A stretch of DNA of 64,000 bases, from contig NZ_QORW01000026.1 of assembly GCF_003574735.1 (NCBI RefSeq), forward strand, positions 1 through 64,000, given 5' to 3'. Below, piece by piece: positions 8,788-18,584 of this stretch. Each line of letters opens with the position of its first letter. Within the stretch, counting starts at the first letter, position 1. This DNA is from Dongia deserti. Lineage in GTDB: Bacteria; Pseudomonadota; Alphaproteobacteria; Dongiales; Dongiaceae. Under the pieces are notes generated by a model. It had not been told where the DNA came from, did no database searches, and saw only the letters and a program-made list of their open reading frames with translations. A program made the position numbers and the translations under genes.

Positions 8788-8921
8788 CCGATTGGCCGGA
8801 ACGATCGGCTAACAGTGCTGTTGACGCATTTGGCGACTCACGACGCAGGCGGTCGCTAGGGCGGCGAGGCTCTCCCCAGAAGCATCTCGCCGCCCTTTGC
8901 TGTGCCCGAAGGAGGAGAGCC

Positions 8922-9116
8922 ATGCCGAAGGTTGTAGTCGTCGCGTTTTTAGCTGCCATAGTTCTGTCCGCCTGTTCCACGAATCGGGAGAGAACTACCC
9001 TGATGTTCCCCGAGTGCGAGAACGTTCCCGCAGCGGACCAGGGCAAAGTCAAGTGCATAAATCGACCAGAAACACCCGAACAGGCGGCACCGCCCGGGCT
9101 CGTCGGAATCGACTAA
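8922..9116 (+). CDS. Small lipoprotein
   Basis: 64 residues. The N-terminus MPKVVVVAFLAAIVLSAC ends in a lipobox (LSAC) with Cys18 as the expected lipidation site. The mature part is short and polar with two further cysteines. GAGGAG lies just upstream of the ATG at 8922, which decides the start over the longer frame from 8736. Function unknown. Confidence 0.7.
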   Translation: MPKVVVVAFLAAIVLSACSTNRERTTLMFPECENVPAADQGKVKCINRPETPEQAAPPGLVGID

Positions 9117-9228
9117 ACCACGAGAGCCTACGGCCGGAGTTCATTTCCTTCGCGCGGTGCCACCTGATCGACCGTTCGCCGAACGGTCCTGATTGAGTGC
9201 ACGAGGTGAAGCTGGACGGTTGGCGAGT

Positions 9229-10221
9229 TCAGGTGGTGATGCGGTCTAATGGCGGCACCAAGGGCAGGAAACAACGCTTGAGCATCATAGCGCCACCAAT
9301 CGCGACCAAGGTCATGGTTATGGCGATAAGCGGGAAATACAACGCGTGCCAGAAACCGAGATGGTATGAGGCAACTTTCACCAGCCCAATGAAGATCGTG
9401 TTGGTGAGATAGATGATCAGGGTGTATCGACCCAGAACATCGAGAGCTCCGAGGTGCCATGACTCAGTCGCGCGCATGAAACCAGGAATCGCCACGACAG
9501 AGAGTGCCGCCGCGGCCCAGCGAGCGGCGACCGGGTCGTCGTCGGAGCCTGCCGGCACAACCACGACGAAGAGCATGAGCGCCGGTACCCACAGCAACCC
9601 CAGCCAACGCAGCGTGTCATCGTGATGACGACCTGCGATCACGCCGACAAGGAAGAAGAAGCTCAAGATCTGCAGCATATCCCACGCGAACCATCTGCTG
9701 CTGGGCAGCCACCAGAAGATCATCGCGATCAGCAGCAACCAGACAACCCGCCCACCGACCGCGCGGAAAGCCAACGGAAAGATGAGATAGATCACCGACA
9801 ACGCATAGATGTACCACAGAAACGAAGAGAAGCTTGCGGTCGGCGCAAACAGCAACTCCAGCAGTTCCGCCGCACCATCCACTTTGTTGTCCACGGCAGG
9901 AGAGAACGATTGGAACGTCAGTTTCCCCACAAACACCAACAGCCCTATGAGCAGATATGCTGGCAATAATCGCATGATCCGCCTTCGCGCGTCTGTCAGA
10001 TCGTCTGCCATGGTGGCATGTTGGCGCCAGCTGAAGCCGTAGACCAAGCCGCTGACTGCCATGAAAAGCGGCATATGGAACGTATAGATTGCGCCCTTGA
10101 CGGCCATGTACCACTCGACGTTCTCGCCTGGTGGCGCCTCGCGCGCAATCAAATGCCCGAGCACAACCAAGAGAATTGCGAGCCCTTTGGTTCGGTCGAT
10201 GTATTTGAAACGTTGCTTCAA
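9229..10221 (-). CDS. Acyltransferase 3 family membrane protein
   Basis: 330 residues with about ten membrane segments. The N-terminus YIDRTKGLAILLVVLGHL carries the D-x2-K-G and conserved His of acyltransferase-3 proteins, which O-acylate cell-surface sugars. FHMPLFMAVSGLVYG is the second family motif. The start is a TTG at 10221 with GGAG about nine bases upstream; the next ATG would remove the catalytic N-terminus. No polysaccharide gene cluster adjoins it, so the substrate is unknown. Confidence 0.85.
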   Translation of the reverse strand: MKQRFKYIDRTKGLAILLVVLGHLIAREAPPGENVEWYMAVKGAIYTFHMPLFMAVSGLVYGFSWRQHATMADDLTDARRRIMRLLPAYLLIGLLVFVGKLTFQSFSPAVDNKVDGAAELLELLFAPTASFSSFLWYIYALSVIYLIFPLAFRAVGGRVVWLLLIAMIFWWLPSSRWFAWDMLQILSFFFLVGVIAGRHHDDTLRWLGLLWVPALMLFVVVVPAGSDDDPVAARWAAAALSVVAIPGFMRATESWHLGALDVLGRYTLIIYLTNTIFIGLVKVASYHLGFWHALYFPLIAITMTLVAIGGAMMLKRCFLPLVPPLDRITT

Positions 10222-10951
10222 TGCGCTCGCTCCGCAGGAGCGGTGACCGTCACTGCTAGACCGCCGCTCCCGAGATCGTCATCCCGAGAGGGCCGCGCTT
10301 TCCTGCAGCATCGTTAGTGGCTTATGCGAGGAACTCGGCAACTTCCGCGCAAACTCAGTTGGGCAGATTCGCTGCTCATTCCCACGTCGCTGAACAATGC
10401 CCCGTGTGATGCATTGCCGGCGAAGCGGTGTGAAAGCCGTGTCGTGCCGTGATGAACATGCGAGAGCGAGATGCGATTTGCGAATGCTGTGCTGATCTTC
10501 ATTCCTACTGGTAATTGAGGAGTTTGGCGTCGTCGCCCTGAGATGGGATTAAAACTCCACGCCAAATGATCTCCGCCGCCTTCCAGAGGTGTTACTTTCT
10601 GACTAAAGTCACACGTGACAATCACGCGTCAAACAAGGTGTCGCTCAGACGGCAGCGCTTCAGCAGAAAACAAATCTCGCTGCCCACTGTTCAGAGTCTC
10701 GGTCGCGCCCCTTTCAGCGGGGTATTCCCCAAGCGGCCGGCATAAAGGGCGATGCGTTTTGGGCGGCCCTCGCCTGGAGCGCGTCGCCACTATCTATCGC
10801 AAAGAAGCGGCTTCACGCGGCGAGCTGATCGACATCGGCGAAGGGGTCGGTAGCACGCTTCGCTGCCTGTTCTTGGAATGGCTTCGATGACGCGTCAGAC
10901 CGTTGGTGATCGATAGACCGTTTGGTGACCGGCCATTTGCTCTACCTAACA
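10222..10951. other. Intergenic stretch without a supported gene
   Basis: 730 bases with only weak short frames, the longest at 10615-10890 with no recognisable domain. Near the right end two 16-17 base sequences beginning AGACCGTT (10897-10912 and 10915-10931) form an imperfect tandem repeat just past the end of the PAS_5 gene. Confidence 0.5.
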
Positions 10952-11464
10952 CTACGACGCACGGCGTCGCTCGGAACCCAAATGAGGGTTCGATGGCCTC
11001 GCATGCCTGCAATATGAAAAGGCCAGGACCATGTTGACGTTGATCCCGTCCTCCGACAGCGGAAGGAAGAGCGTTTCCTCTGTCACATACCGGCCATTCG
11101 GCGCCATGAACGGTTCAGCATCGAGGAGTGGGACCTTGGTTGCTACAACCCTGTCATAGCAAGCAATGGCATTAGCTGGCGTCGGCGCGAAATACCCCTC
11201 CGCTACCGACTTACCAGTTGGATCGTAGCCGCGCACTTCGACGTCCCCCGTCCCGACCAGACGATATACGTACCTTCGTTCGTCCGGAACGACATCAACT
11301 AGGCATATGCCTGGCAGCACCGCCCGAGGCATTTCGATCGGATCAAGATCCGATCGGGCCGGCATGCGTCGTCCGCGGCACTTCTCCAGCCAATAGCCGT
11401 ACAGAGCCAGCGTGTCCTGGTGGCAGTTCGGCGGTAGCTTGAGTTGATTGTCGTTGGCGGACAT
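10952..11464 (-). CDS. PAS_5 domain protein
   Basis: 170 residues of the alphaproteobacterial PAS_5 family. Typical elements are LYGYWLEKCRGRRMPARSDL, IEMPRAVLPGICLVDVV and YVYRLVGTGDVEVRGYDPTG. These proteins are single PAS domains of unknown signalling role. AGGAGG lies eleven bases before the ATG at 11464, a strong start. A second member of the family is at 14555-15121. Confidence 0.85.
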   Translation of the reverse strand: MSANDNQLKLPPNCHQDTLALYGYWLEKCRGRRMPARSDLDPIEMPRAVLPGICLVDVVPDERRYVYRLVGTGDVEVRGYDPTGKSVAEGYFAPTPANAIACYDRVVATKVPLLDAEPFMAPNGRYVTEETLFLPLSEDGINVNMVLAFSYCRHARPSNPHLGSERRRAS

Positions 11465-11702
11465 CTGCTTTGAAACCTCCTACACCATGAGTACTGACCC
11501 GTTGTGAATGGAAGCTTAAGAGATGTTGAGGGCGTCCGCGGCAAACGACGTATGCCCTTGGGCATAGCGCCATCGCCGACACCCGCCATTTGGCTTGGAA
11601 CAGGTCGGTTGCTGGTCAACCTCCTGCCCCAAGGACACATCTGTCCTTGAAGAACGGTCCGCGCTGGAACATTTCGTGTCCGAATTCATTCCTTCAGCCA
11701 GT

Positions 11703-12533
11703 ATGCGGAAGGGTGCGACCGTGGGAGCCTTGAAGCTGAAGGTCGGTCGCGAGGCTGTGATCGTGGCGGCTGTCATGTGCGCCGCTGGGGTCGGTTCTGT
11801 CATCGTCATCGCCAGCCACGAGCCGCATCCGGATCTCGCGGCGCCGGCGCGGATTGTCGCGCCCGGGCTGGTCAGGCTTGATGCACCCGAAGGGAAGCGC
11901 CTCCTGTTCGAAAGCGAGGCGAACGCCGCATTCCTGCCACTGGTTTCCTACTTCGAAACGCAGAAGACCCTCACGCACTGCGGGCCCGCTTCGATTGCCA
12001 TGGTGCTGAACGCGCTCTCGGTACCGGCGCCGACGGCCACCGCCTATGGCTCCTATCCGCTTTTCACGCAGGAGAATGTCCTGAACGGGTTGACCGAATC
12101 GATCGTCACCGATCGCGCCGTCGAACGGCGCGGCATGGCCCTTACGGACGTTGCGCAGGTGCTCGCTGTCTATGGCGTGTCTGTCGACACGCGCTATGCC
12201 GGCACATCGAGCGTCCGTGAGTTCCGCAAGCTCGCGGTCGAGCATCTGGAGAGGCCGGGCGGCCACGTCATCGTCAATTACAGCCGCACCGCTTTGCAGC
12301 AGGATGGCCCCGGCCATATCTCCCCGCTCGGCGCCTACGACGCCGATAGCGATCGCTTTCTGATCCTCGACGTGTCGCGCTACAAAGCGCCCGCGGTCTG
12401 GGTCTCCACCGCGCAACTTTTTGCGGCAATGGCGGAGCCGTTGGCGCCCGATAACGCGAGGACGCGCGGCTTCCTCCTCATCCGCGCGCCATCCGACAAC
12501 GATCGCAGGCCGGCTTCCGCGCCCCCCACCTAA
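11703..12533 (+). CDS. Phytochelatin synthase family cysteine peptidase, membrane-anchored
   Basis: About 276 residues from the ATG at 11703. A membrane segment (residues about 19-37) is followed by the papain-like phytochelatin synthase domain. The catalytic triad is visible: Cys93 in THCGPASIAM, His205 in GPGHISPLGAYD and Asp223 in ILDVSRYK. Bacterial homologues usually only cleave glutathione to gamma-Glu-Cys rather than polymerise it, so a hydrolytic role at the periplasmic face is likely. The frame is open from 11595 but the upstream part has no homologous character. Confidence 0.9.
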   Translation: MRKGATVGALKLKVGREAVIVAAVMCAAGVGSVIVIASHEPHPDLAAPARIVAPGLVRLDAPEGKRLLFESEANAAFLPLVSYFETQKTLTHCGPASIAMVLNALSVPAPTATAYGSYPLFTQENVLNGLTESIVTDRAVERRGMALTDVAQVLAVYGVSVDTRYAGTSSVREFRKLAVEHLERPGGHVIVNYSRTALQQDGPGHISPLGAYDADSDRFLILDVSRYKAPAVWVSTAQLFAAMAEPLAPDNARTRGFLLIRAPSDNDRRPASAPPT

Positions 12534-12664
12534 GTATCGGCAGTATCGGCGCAAATCGTGGGGTGCCAAGGTGCACTGCAGCGCGCCGGAACTTTCCGCC
12601 CCCCCAAGCGTTGCAATCCCGTTTTACCTGCCGCCTGTGGGACAGACATCGCCGGGACAGGTCC

Positions 12665-13024
12665 ATGACGAGTTTCAAGGAATTCTGGCCGCTCTATCTG
12701 CGCGCACACCAGCACCGCAGAACACGGATCGGACACTACTTTGCCACCGCGATCGCCCTGTCCACCGTGGCGACGTCGTTTGTCTTGCAGGCAATCTGGC
12801 TGACGATCCTCGGCATCATCATCGGCTATGGGATTGCCCTCGCCTCTCATCGGCTCGGCGACGGGTCCAAGTCGCTGGTGCTTGTGAATCCCGTATGGGG
12901 CGCGCTCGCCGACTTCAAAATGTGCTGGCTGGCGCTCACGGGCGGGCTCGCGGCTCAGCTCGCGCAGCATGTTGGTCCCGCGTGCGAGCAGGTCGAAGGT
13001 TCCATGGCCGAGAGCCCGCGCTAG
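12665..13024 (+). CDS. DUF962 (Mpo1-like) membrane protein
   Basis: 119 residues. FKEFWPLYLRAHQHRRTRIGHYFATA is the DUF962 signature with its conserved His; two hydrophobic stretches follow, then NPVWGALADFKMCWL. Yeast Mpo1 is a dioxygenase acting on 2-hydroxy fatty acids, but bacterial roles are unproven. A second DUF962 gene is at 18250-18582. Confidence 0.85.
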   Translation: MTSFKEFWPLYLRAHQHRRTRIGHYFATAIALSTVATSFVLQAIWLTILGIIIGYGIALASHRLGDGSKSLVLVNPVWGALADFKMCWLALTGGLAAQLAQHVGPACEQVEGSMAESPR

Positions 13025-13041
13025 GCGCAACCTTTCCCGTA

Positions 13042-13302
13042 TCAATTGCTCGATTGGTGACGCGCCAGCCAGCGCAGGACACGCCGGCGCAGCGGCGGAA
13101 TGTCGAGCGCGACCAACACCGCGCCCAGCGGCAACATCCAGAAACCTACCACCGGCAAGAACCCCACCAAGCCGCACGCCATTGCCAGGATGCCGAGGCC
13201 GGCACGCACGCCCGGCGGCAGGTGCCGGTCGCTCCAGATTGCAGCCCTGTTCACGGCCGCCAAGGTCTGCTTCCAAAATCTCCGAATCCGCGACATCGCC
13301 AT
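13042..13302 (-). CDS. Small membrane protein
   Basis: About 86 residues (MAMSRIRRFWKQ onward; the frame is open to 13626 but only this part looks coding). Two adjacent hydrophobic stretches, AGLGILAMACGLVGFLPVVG and MLPLGAVLVALDIP, form a membrane hairpin, followed by a basic tail. It is convergent with the DUF962 gene, ending 17 bases from it. Similar short proteins occur in alphaproteobacteria; function unknown. Confidence 0.6.
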   Translation of the reverse strand: MAMSRIRRFWKQTLAAVNRAAIWSDRHLPPGVRAGLGILAMACGLVGFLPVVGFWMLPLGAVLVALDIPPLRRRVLRWLARHQSSN

Positions 13303-13614
13303 CCTGACCGCTCCAGACGTCCCAAATGACACAACACCATGCAGACGAAAAAGGGGCCAAGGCGAGCATGGGCAGAAAAGTGGCGGCGCGCCGGCAGGAC
13401 GGTTTTGCGCCAGCGTCGCCGCCGTCCGGCCGGCTATAGGGAACTGCCGACCCGGATCTAAGGAAGGAATGTAACCTCGGGATGAGGGAATCCCACGCGA
13501 CCGCCCCTCCGCATTCTGCGTTCGAGCGAAGGAAATTCCTTGGAACGAGACGCAAACAATCAGACCGCGGGAACATTGCACGTTCGCCGATGTTGGTTTG
13601 TGAATCCCTAGCCG

Positions 13615-14088
13615 ATGCGCTTTCAAATGCTGGTAACCGGCTTCACCGATCTATCGTTCCGCGTGCTGCTGCGCGAATCCAGCCGGCGGCGCGACGAGGC
13701 GCTCGAGGAAGTCAGGGAAGAGATTGCGGGGTTTCTGGCTCTTGGGCTGGTCGTGATGGTTCCGCTGCTCGGGCTCCACGCAGGTTCTGAGTTCGCGCTG
13801 GTCGAGGAATCCGAAGCGGCGGAACCGTTCGGCGGCGCCAGCACGTTCGAACCGCCGCTGGTCAATTTCGAGGCGGTCGTGGACCGGCTCGAGACCAATT
13901 CGCTGAGCGCGTCCGAGATTCGGACCGTGCAGACCCAGCTGAAGCACAAGGGATTCGATCCAGGGCCGATCGACGGCATCGCAGGCCAGCGCACGCTTTC
14001 GGCACTTAACGCCTATCGGCAATCCATCCGCCTCTCGCCCGTGCTGGCCGTCAGCCGCGAGACGGTGTCGGCACTGAAAAGCCAGTAG
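13615..14088 (+). CDS. Membrane-anchored peptidoglycan-binding domain protein
   Basis: 157 residues. A basic, helical N-terminus and a membrane segment (about residues 38-56) precede a PG_binding_1 domain at the C-terminus: VQTQLKHKGFDPGPIDGIAGQRTLSALNAYRQ. The domain is a three-helix cell-wall binding module. It is likely an envelope protein with the domain in the periplasm; no enzymatic domain is present. Confidence 0.8.
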   Translation: MRFQMLVTGFTDLSFRVLLRESSRRRDEALEEVREEIAGFLALGLVVMVPLLGLHAGSEFALVEESEAAEPFGGASTFEPPLVNFEAVVDRLETNSLSASEIRTVQTQLKHKGFDPGPIDGIAGQRTLSALNAYRQSIRLSPVLAVSRETVSALKSQ

Positions 14089-14216
14089 ACGGCGTTCATC
14101 GGTCCGCGCTCCTTCCCTAGGCCGATCGATATAGGCCGTTCGCCGACTTTCCGGCAGGCTGCGATTTGTGTCAGATGCGCGCCGACTTGTGCCGATTTGC
14201 GCCGCAGGCCGCGACG

Positions 14217-14453
14217 ATGACTGTCCAGAATCCTGGCTTGAACCTTCCCGATAACGTTGTGCCGCTCCCGGCTGTGCATCGCCGCCGTGGGCAGGCAGCG
14301 GGCGAAGTCTCTCGACCATCATCGCCGCGCACCCAATGTCGCGCCGCCGTATCCGGCGCGGAGCTCAATGCCCGCCTCCTGATCCTGCTTGGTATTTGCA
14401 CGGCCAGCGCGGCCGTCATCCTTTCTACCGTACACATTCTGCAGGCATCGTAG
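14217..14453 (+). CDS. Small single-span membrane protein
   Basis: 78 residues from the ATG at 14217. The N-terminal two thirds are basic and proline-rich; the C-terminus LLILLGICTASAAVILSTVHIL is one membrane span. No family recognised. The call rests on the hydrophobic segment and open frame only. Confidence 0.4.
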   Translation: MTVQNPGLNLPDNVVPLPAVHRRRGQAAGEVSRPSSPRTQCRAAVSGAELNARLLILLGICTASAAVILSTVHILQAS

Positions 14454-14554
14454 CGCCACGCGAGGGGGCTGGTCGGCGGCTGGCCCATTGAGGGACGGGC
14501 CGCCGCCGTACCAGAGACCCTGCCCAGCGGTCACCGCGCGTCTACGCCTTCAGA

Positions 14555-15121
14555 ATGGTTGCGCAGCACAGGGGACCGGCAAACAATCCCTCCTCGCTCG
14601 AATCAGCAGAGGTCCGCGTGGCGGTCTACAAGAACCCCGAAGACGTGCGTTCGGACCTCGTCCGATTCATGCATCACTGGTGGCTCAGCAAATGCCGCGG
14701 CGACATTCCGGATCGTAGAGACCTCGATCCGGCGGACATCAAGCCACTGCTCCCCACCATCCTCATCAGCGATGTCGAGCACGATCCGTTCCGCATTCGC
14801 TACCGCTTGGTCGGAACACGCGCGCGAGAAGCGACCGGCTTTAATATTGTCGGGCGATATCTCGACGAGTTGCTCCCGACCGATCCCGACGAGCCGTGGA
14901 TGGATGATTACGCGCTTGCATATCGCACGCGCTGTCCGGTTCTTGGCGTCAGTTCGGTCAAGAAGACCAGCGGCGGGATCTTCACCTACGAGTTCGGATT
15001 GTTCCCGCTCCGCAACGGCGGAATAGCCATCGACCAGTTTGTGGCCGTGGAGGATTATGGAGACTTGCGCTCGACCCTGATGGACCTGATCGAATGGCGG
15101 GAGAGAGAGCGCGACGAGTGA
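14555..15121 (+). CDS. PAS_5 domain protein
   Basis: 188 residues. FMHHWWLSKCRGDIPDRRDLDPADIKPLLPTILISDV and RIRYRLVGTRAREATGFNIVGRYLDELL (given here only as landmarks) match the PAS_5 family, as does the protein at 10952-11464. The frame starts at 14555, but a GTG at 14618 preceded by AGAGG is an equally possible start and would give the more typical length. Role unknown. Confidence 0.82.
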   Translation: MVAQHRGPANNPSSLESAEVRVAVYKNPEDVRSDLVRFMHHWWLSKCRGDIPDRRDLDPADIKPLLPTILISDVEHDPFRIRYRLVGTRAREATGFNIVGRYLDELLPTDPDEPWMDDYALAYRTRCPVLGVSSVKKTSGGIFTYEFGLFPLRNGGIAIDQFVAVEDYGDLRSTLMDLIEWRERERDE

Positions 15122-15402
15122 CTTGGGTCGATCGTTGCGCCTCGCGCAAACCAGCTGTTTTCCTTACCGCTCTCTTCATCATAAACGCGTCGCTCATCGA
15201 CGATATAGCTACAATTTTCGGCTGATTTAAGCCGAATGCCGTTTGTTGCGTAGCACTGATAGTCGTGTGTATCATCATCATATGTCTCTGTCGCTGCGCT
15301 CCTTGTTGCCTGGGTTGCAGCGGTATGAATGTAAGCGGGGTCGACATGCCCCGCCTAGCAGGCCGAGACAGTTGGCTTTACGGCAAAGATGAGTGACCGA
15401 CG

Positions 15403-15585
15403 ATGACTATGGGACTCATTGGATTGGCTTTGGGAGCTGCAGCGAGTGCCGGCGGCACGACGTTCCGGTTGAGTACGTTTCAGGGCCCTGGCAACTATCG
15501 CATCCCCGTGGGCGCGACCGTGTCGTTCCTCGGCGGCATGATCATGTCCGTCAGCGTGGTGCAGCTTCTGCTGTCCGTGTTCTGA
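15403..15585 (+). CDS. Small hydrophobic protein
   Basis: 60 residues with two hydrophobic stretches (GLIGLALGAAASAGG and VSFLGGMIMSVSVVQLLL). GGACTCATTG-type surroundings give no clear ribosome binding site. No family recognised; a bidirectional hairpin lies downstream at 15671-15700. Confidence 0.45.
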   Translation: MTMGLIGLALGAAASAGGTTFRLSTFQGPGNYRIPVGATVSFLGGMIMSVSVVQLLLSVF

Positions 15586-15670
15586 AACGACGGGCCTCCT
15601 TGCGATCGGCATCGCCGAACGGCGATCAAATGACGCGCGTGGCCACGATCTTGCAGTGAGACCACTCAGT

Positions 15671-15700
15671 AAAATGGGCCGGGTGAAGTCGGCCCATTTT
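15671..15700. terminator. Bidirectional intrinsic terminator
   Basis: AAAATGGGCCG (15671-15681) pairs with CGGCCCATTTT (15690-15700) over an eight-base loop. The flanking A and T runs suit termination on both strands. It lies between the small hydrophobic protein gene (plus) and the lipoprotein gene (minus). Confidence 0.8.
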
Positions 15701-15726
15701 GATTTGCTCCATCCATTCCCGTGCCG

Positions 15727-16005
15727 TTAGCCGACCGGCTCGGTGGCTTCGCAGGTCACCGGATCGTCCTTCTTGATCGTGCGGCAGTTCAGGCGGCATT
15801 GCAGCACACCGTTATCGCCGCGCATTTGGGTGAACACCTCAAGGCCGGCTCTTTGGCACGCTTCGAGCGTAAGGTGCCCGCCGAGAAAGACCTCTTTGCT
15901 GTTTGCATCGGTCCGCGAAAGCGACCAGATGTTCGGGCTGATGGGATCGACGACGCAACTGCTCAAGGCAACGCTCAGCAAGGCGACGAGTATGGATCGG
16001 CTCAT
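15727..16005 (-). CDS. Small lipoprotein
   Basis: 92 residues. MSRSILVALLSVALSSC is a lipoprotein signal with Cys17 as lipidation site. The mature part has ACQRAGLEVF, QCRLNC and VTCEA, so two disulfides are possible. GGGAGGG seven bases before the ATG at 16005 fixes the start; the frame is open to 16281. Function unknown. Confidence 0.75.
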   Translation of the reverse strand: MSRSILVALLSVALSSCVVDPISPNIWSLSRTDANSKEVFLGGHLTLEACQRAGLEVFTQMRGDNGVLQCRLNCRTIKKDDPVTCEATEPVG

Positions 16006-16139
16006 GGTCCCTCCCCTCTCCGTGCGCGTAGTAGCCGCTGCAGAGTGCGGCGCCACTATTCTACCAAGCGCAGCGCCTGATGGCGACGAGCGGTTATAGT
16101 TAATGGGGGCGTTGGGCTTGATCGCGCAGCGCTCTCGGC

Positions 16140-16529
16140 TCACGCCAGATCGAGTGCGTGGCGCTTGAGGTCCGCCAGGTCGACATGCTCGAGCGCCAAC
16201 CGGTGGGTAGCGCCGAGAACGACGCGCGGTGCGGCACCAGCCTCCAGCGCTTGTTGCCAGCGGTCGGCGCATAGACACCATCGGTCGCCTGGCTTCAAGC
16301 CGGGAAAACCCAACTCAGGCCGGGGCGTCGACAGATCATTGCCAACGCGTTTGGAGAACTCGAGAAACGCCGTGGTCATCTCCGCGCAGACGACGTGGCG
16401 TCCGCGATCGTCCACACCGGTCGAGCAGCATCCGTCGCGATAAAAGCCGGTGACCGGATCGATCGAGCACGGCGCCAGCCGATCGCCGAACACGTTCACA
16501 TCATCTTCGAGGTTGTCATTTGCTTGCAT
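16140..16529 (-). CDS. DUF2237 family protein
   Basis: 129 residues with the complete DUF2237 pattern: NVFGDRLAPCSIDPVTGFYRDGCC, then VCAEMTTAFLEFSKRVGNDLSTPRPELGFPGLKPGDRWCLCA (landmarks), and a C-terminal ALEHVDLADLK. The conserved cysteines are all present. The family has no established function. Confidence 0.9.
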   Translation of the reverse strand: MQANDNLEDDVNVFGDRLAPCSIDPVTGFYRDGCCSTGVDDRGRHVVCAEMTTAFLEFSKRVGNDLSTPRPELGFPGLKPGDRWCLCADRWQQALEAGAAPRVVLGATHRLALEHVDLADLKRHALDLA

Positions 16530-16678
16530 GCGAGGAGCCTCCGCTCTCTACAACATCAATCACAACGTCCCGCTTCTTAAGATTGCAGCAGCCGGCGACC
16601 TGATCTTTCGATGGACAGCAAACGGCACTTCAGGCATCTAGGTTGCTCTCTCCGCGGCGAGAGGGCCACGACTCATCC

Positions 16679-18253
16679 ATGAACGACGCAAGCCCCTCAA
16701 CCAATCCCGTTCTGGTCAAGGCCCTGCGCATTTTATCGGAGTTGGCTGCTCCGGGCAGCCCGGTTTTCGCCGAATGGTCCAGCACCTTCGCAGCCGAGCT
16801 GGCTTCGTTCCTCCCGCCGCCGCCTGAGGCGCCGACCGACCTTATCGCGACGGAAGGCGTCGGCCCGGGCGCGGTATGGCACGCCGAGCAGCTCGCGACC
16901 TTGTGCCAGCCACGCCCCACCGACGAGTCGCCCCCCGAGCGGGCGCGGCGGGTCTACCATGCCAAGATGCTGGGCCATTGCCTCGCCCCTGATCGGGTGG
17001 AGTTCCGGCCCCTCGTGACCATCCTCATCCCGGTGTTCAATCGCGCGAGGCCGCTGGTCGAAGCGGTGGAAAGCTGCCTGTCTCAGACCTGGCGGCCGAT
17101 CGAGGTTCTGGTGATCGACGACGGCTCGACCGACGATCCGGCGGCTGCACTTGCGCGCTTCGGCTCCGACGTGCGGCTCTGCCGCCGCGCTCATGGCGGT
17201 GTCGCCGGCGCCCGCAACCTGGGCCTCAAGGAAGCGACCGGCGACTTCGTTCATTTCCTGGACAGTGACGATCTGCTGCTGCCGAGCGCGGTCGAGCGCA
17301 AGCTGGAAGCATTTCGCATCTGCGCAGATTCCGACCTCTGCTACAGCCAGTCGCAATGGATCGACATGCGCGTCTCGCCGCCCGCGGAGATGAAAGAGCG
17401 GTTCCGCACGATCGATCATCCGATCCGATCGATGATCGTCGGGTTTCCCTTTCTCCTGCAGACCGTGATGATCCCGCGCTGGCGCCTGCTCGCAGCGGCA
17501 TCGTTTGAAGAGGACCTGCGGCGCTCCTCAGACTTCCGCTATTGGCAGCATCTCGGCCTCGCCGGCGTGAAGGTGATCGGCAACCGCACGCTTGGCACGC
17601 GGCTCAGGCGCTTTCATGACAGCTTGCATATGACGCCTGAGCCGAAGGATGACAGCCATGCCGTGGCACTGCTGCGCGGACTGCGCGATCTTGCCCGTCA
17701 TCCGCACGCGTGGCGCCATGGCGCGGATTATCTCAACATCCTTGACGCCGAGCGCGCGCGATACTGGCTTGCTTCGGCGCGTTCGGAACGCGTGCGCAGT
17801 GCGGCAACAGAGGCCGCCGAGGCGCTGAAAGAGGCCGCTCAAGGCATCCCTTCCGCGCTGCCGATGTTTGCCGCCATGCGCGCCCATCGAAGCCGTCTGC
17901 AAGGTCACGGCGGATGGCCGGATGGCGCTCCTGATTCGATCTATCGCCTGCTGACGGATACGATCGATCGCTGTTGCACTATGGCTCGCCGCTTCGACGA
18001 TCGGGATATGGCATTCTGGTCGCCCGGATCCGAGGCCTCGGTGATGGAAAAATCTTTGGCGCGCTTCTTCACCGCCATCGAAACATATTGCGAACCACGA
18101 AGGCGTGCGCGTCTGGCCGGCGCGTTGCTGAGTCAATGCCCGCGCATTCCGGGAGCGCGCCTCGTGCGGCGCGCGGCCTTCAGGCAGCGCCTGTTCGGCA
18201 CCGCGATCGCAACGCGCATGGTGGGTGGCCGGATGACGCGAAAGGAAGCCTAA
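16679..18253 (+). CDS. Glycosyltransferase family 2 protein
   Basis: 524 residues. After about 110 N-terminal residues without a known domain, the GT-A fold begins at [14 protein letters not shown] (about 113), with [11 protein letters not shown] (about 144) and the nucleotide-sugar binding DSDD at 195-198. The C-terminal 200 residues are helical and unassigned. GT2 enzymes transfer sugars to lipids, proteins or polysaccharides; the acceptor is unknown. It is convergent with the DUF962 gene, overlapping its end by four bases. Confidence 0.85.
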   Translation: MNDASPSTNPVLVKALRILSELAAPGSPVFAEWSSTFAAELASFLPPPPEAPTDLIATEGVGPGAVWHAEQLATLCQPRPTDESPPERARRVYHAKMLGHCLAPDRVEFRPLVTILIPVFNRARPLVEAVESCLSQTWRPIEVLVIDDGSTDDPAAALARFGSDVRLCRRAHGGVAGARNLGLKEATGDFVHFLDSDDLLLPSAVERKLEAFRICADSDLCYSQSQWIDMRVSPPAEMKERFRTIDHPIRSMIVGFPFLLQTVMIPRWRLLAAASFEEDLRRSSDFRYWQHLGLAGVKVIGNRTLGTRLRRFHDSLHMTPEPKDDSHAVALLRGLRDLARHPHAWRHGADYLNILDAERARYWLASARSERVRSAATEAAEALKEAAQGIPSALPMFAAMRAHRSRLQGHGGWPDGAPDSIYRLLTDTIDRCCTMARRFDDRDMAFWSPGSEASVMEKSLARFFTAIETYCEPRRRARLAGALLSQCPRIPGARLVRRAAFRQRLFGTAIATRMVGGRMTRKEA

Positions 18254-18582
18254 CGGAGGCCGGCTCGTTTCAACTCGCCATCAAGCCGCCCGCAGATCCA
18301 AAAACCGAACATCCTGAAGTCGCTGACCAGGGACCAGAGCGGGTAGCGGAAGGTCGCGGGCCTGTTGTGCTCGACAAAGAAATGCGCGATCCACGCAGGT
18401 CCATAGCCCGCGATCGGCGCGACGATCAACCAGCCCCAACCCTGCCCCGCCAGGAACAGGGCTAGCGAAACCAGCACCAGTGCCGTGCCGAGGAAATGCC
18501 AGGCGCGGGTCTCGGGCCTGGCATGTTCGCGCAGATAGAACAGCCAGAACTCCGCGTAGCTGCGGATGCGGCTCTCTTCCAT
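18250..18582 (-). CDS. DUF962 (Mpo1-like) membrane protein
   Basis: 110 residues. [30 protein letters not shown] holds the DUF962 histidines, followed by two membrane stretches and [21 protein letters not shown]. Its ATG lies two bases after the stop of ilvD, so the two are translated from one message. It belongs to the same family as the protein at 12665-13024. Confidence 0.85.
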   Translation of the reverse strand: MEESRIRSYAEFWLFYLREHARPETRAWHFLGTALVLVSLALFLAGQGWGWLIVAPIAGYGPAWIAHFFVEHNRPATFRYPLWSLVSDFRMFGFWICGRLDGELKRAGLR

Positions 18583-18584
18583 CG

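Noticed and set aside
10615-10890. 91-codon plus-strand frame in the 10.2-10.9 kb gap
   Set aside because: Composition is arginine/serine-rich without any motif, and there is no ribosome binding site.
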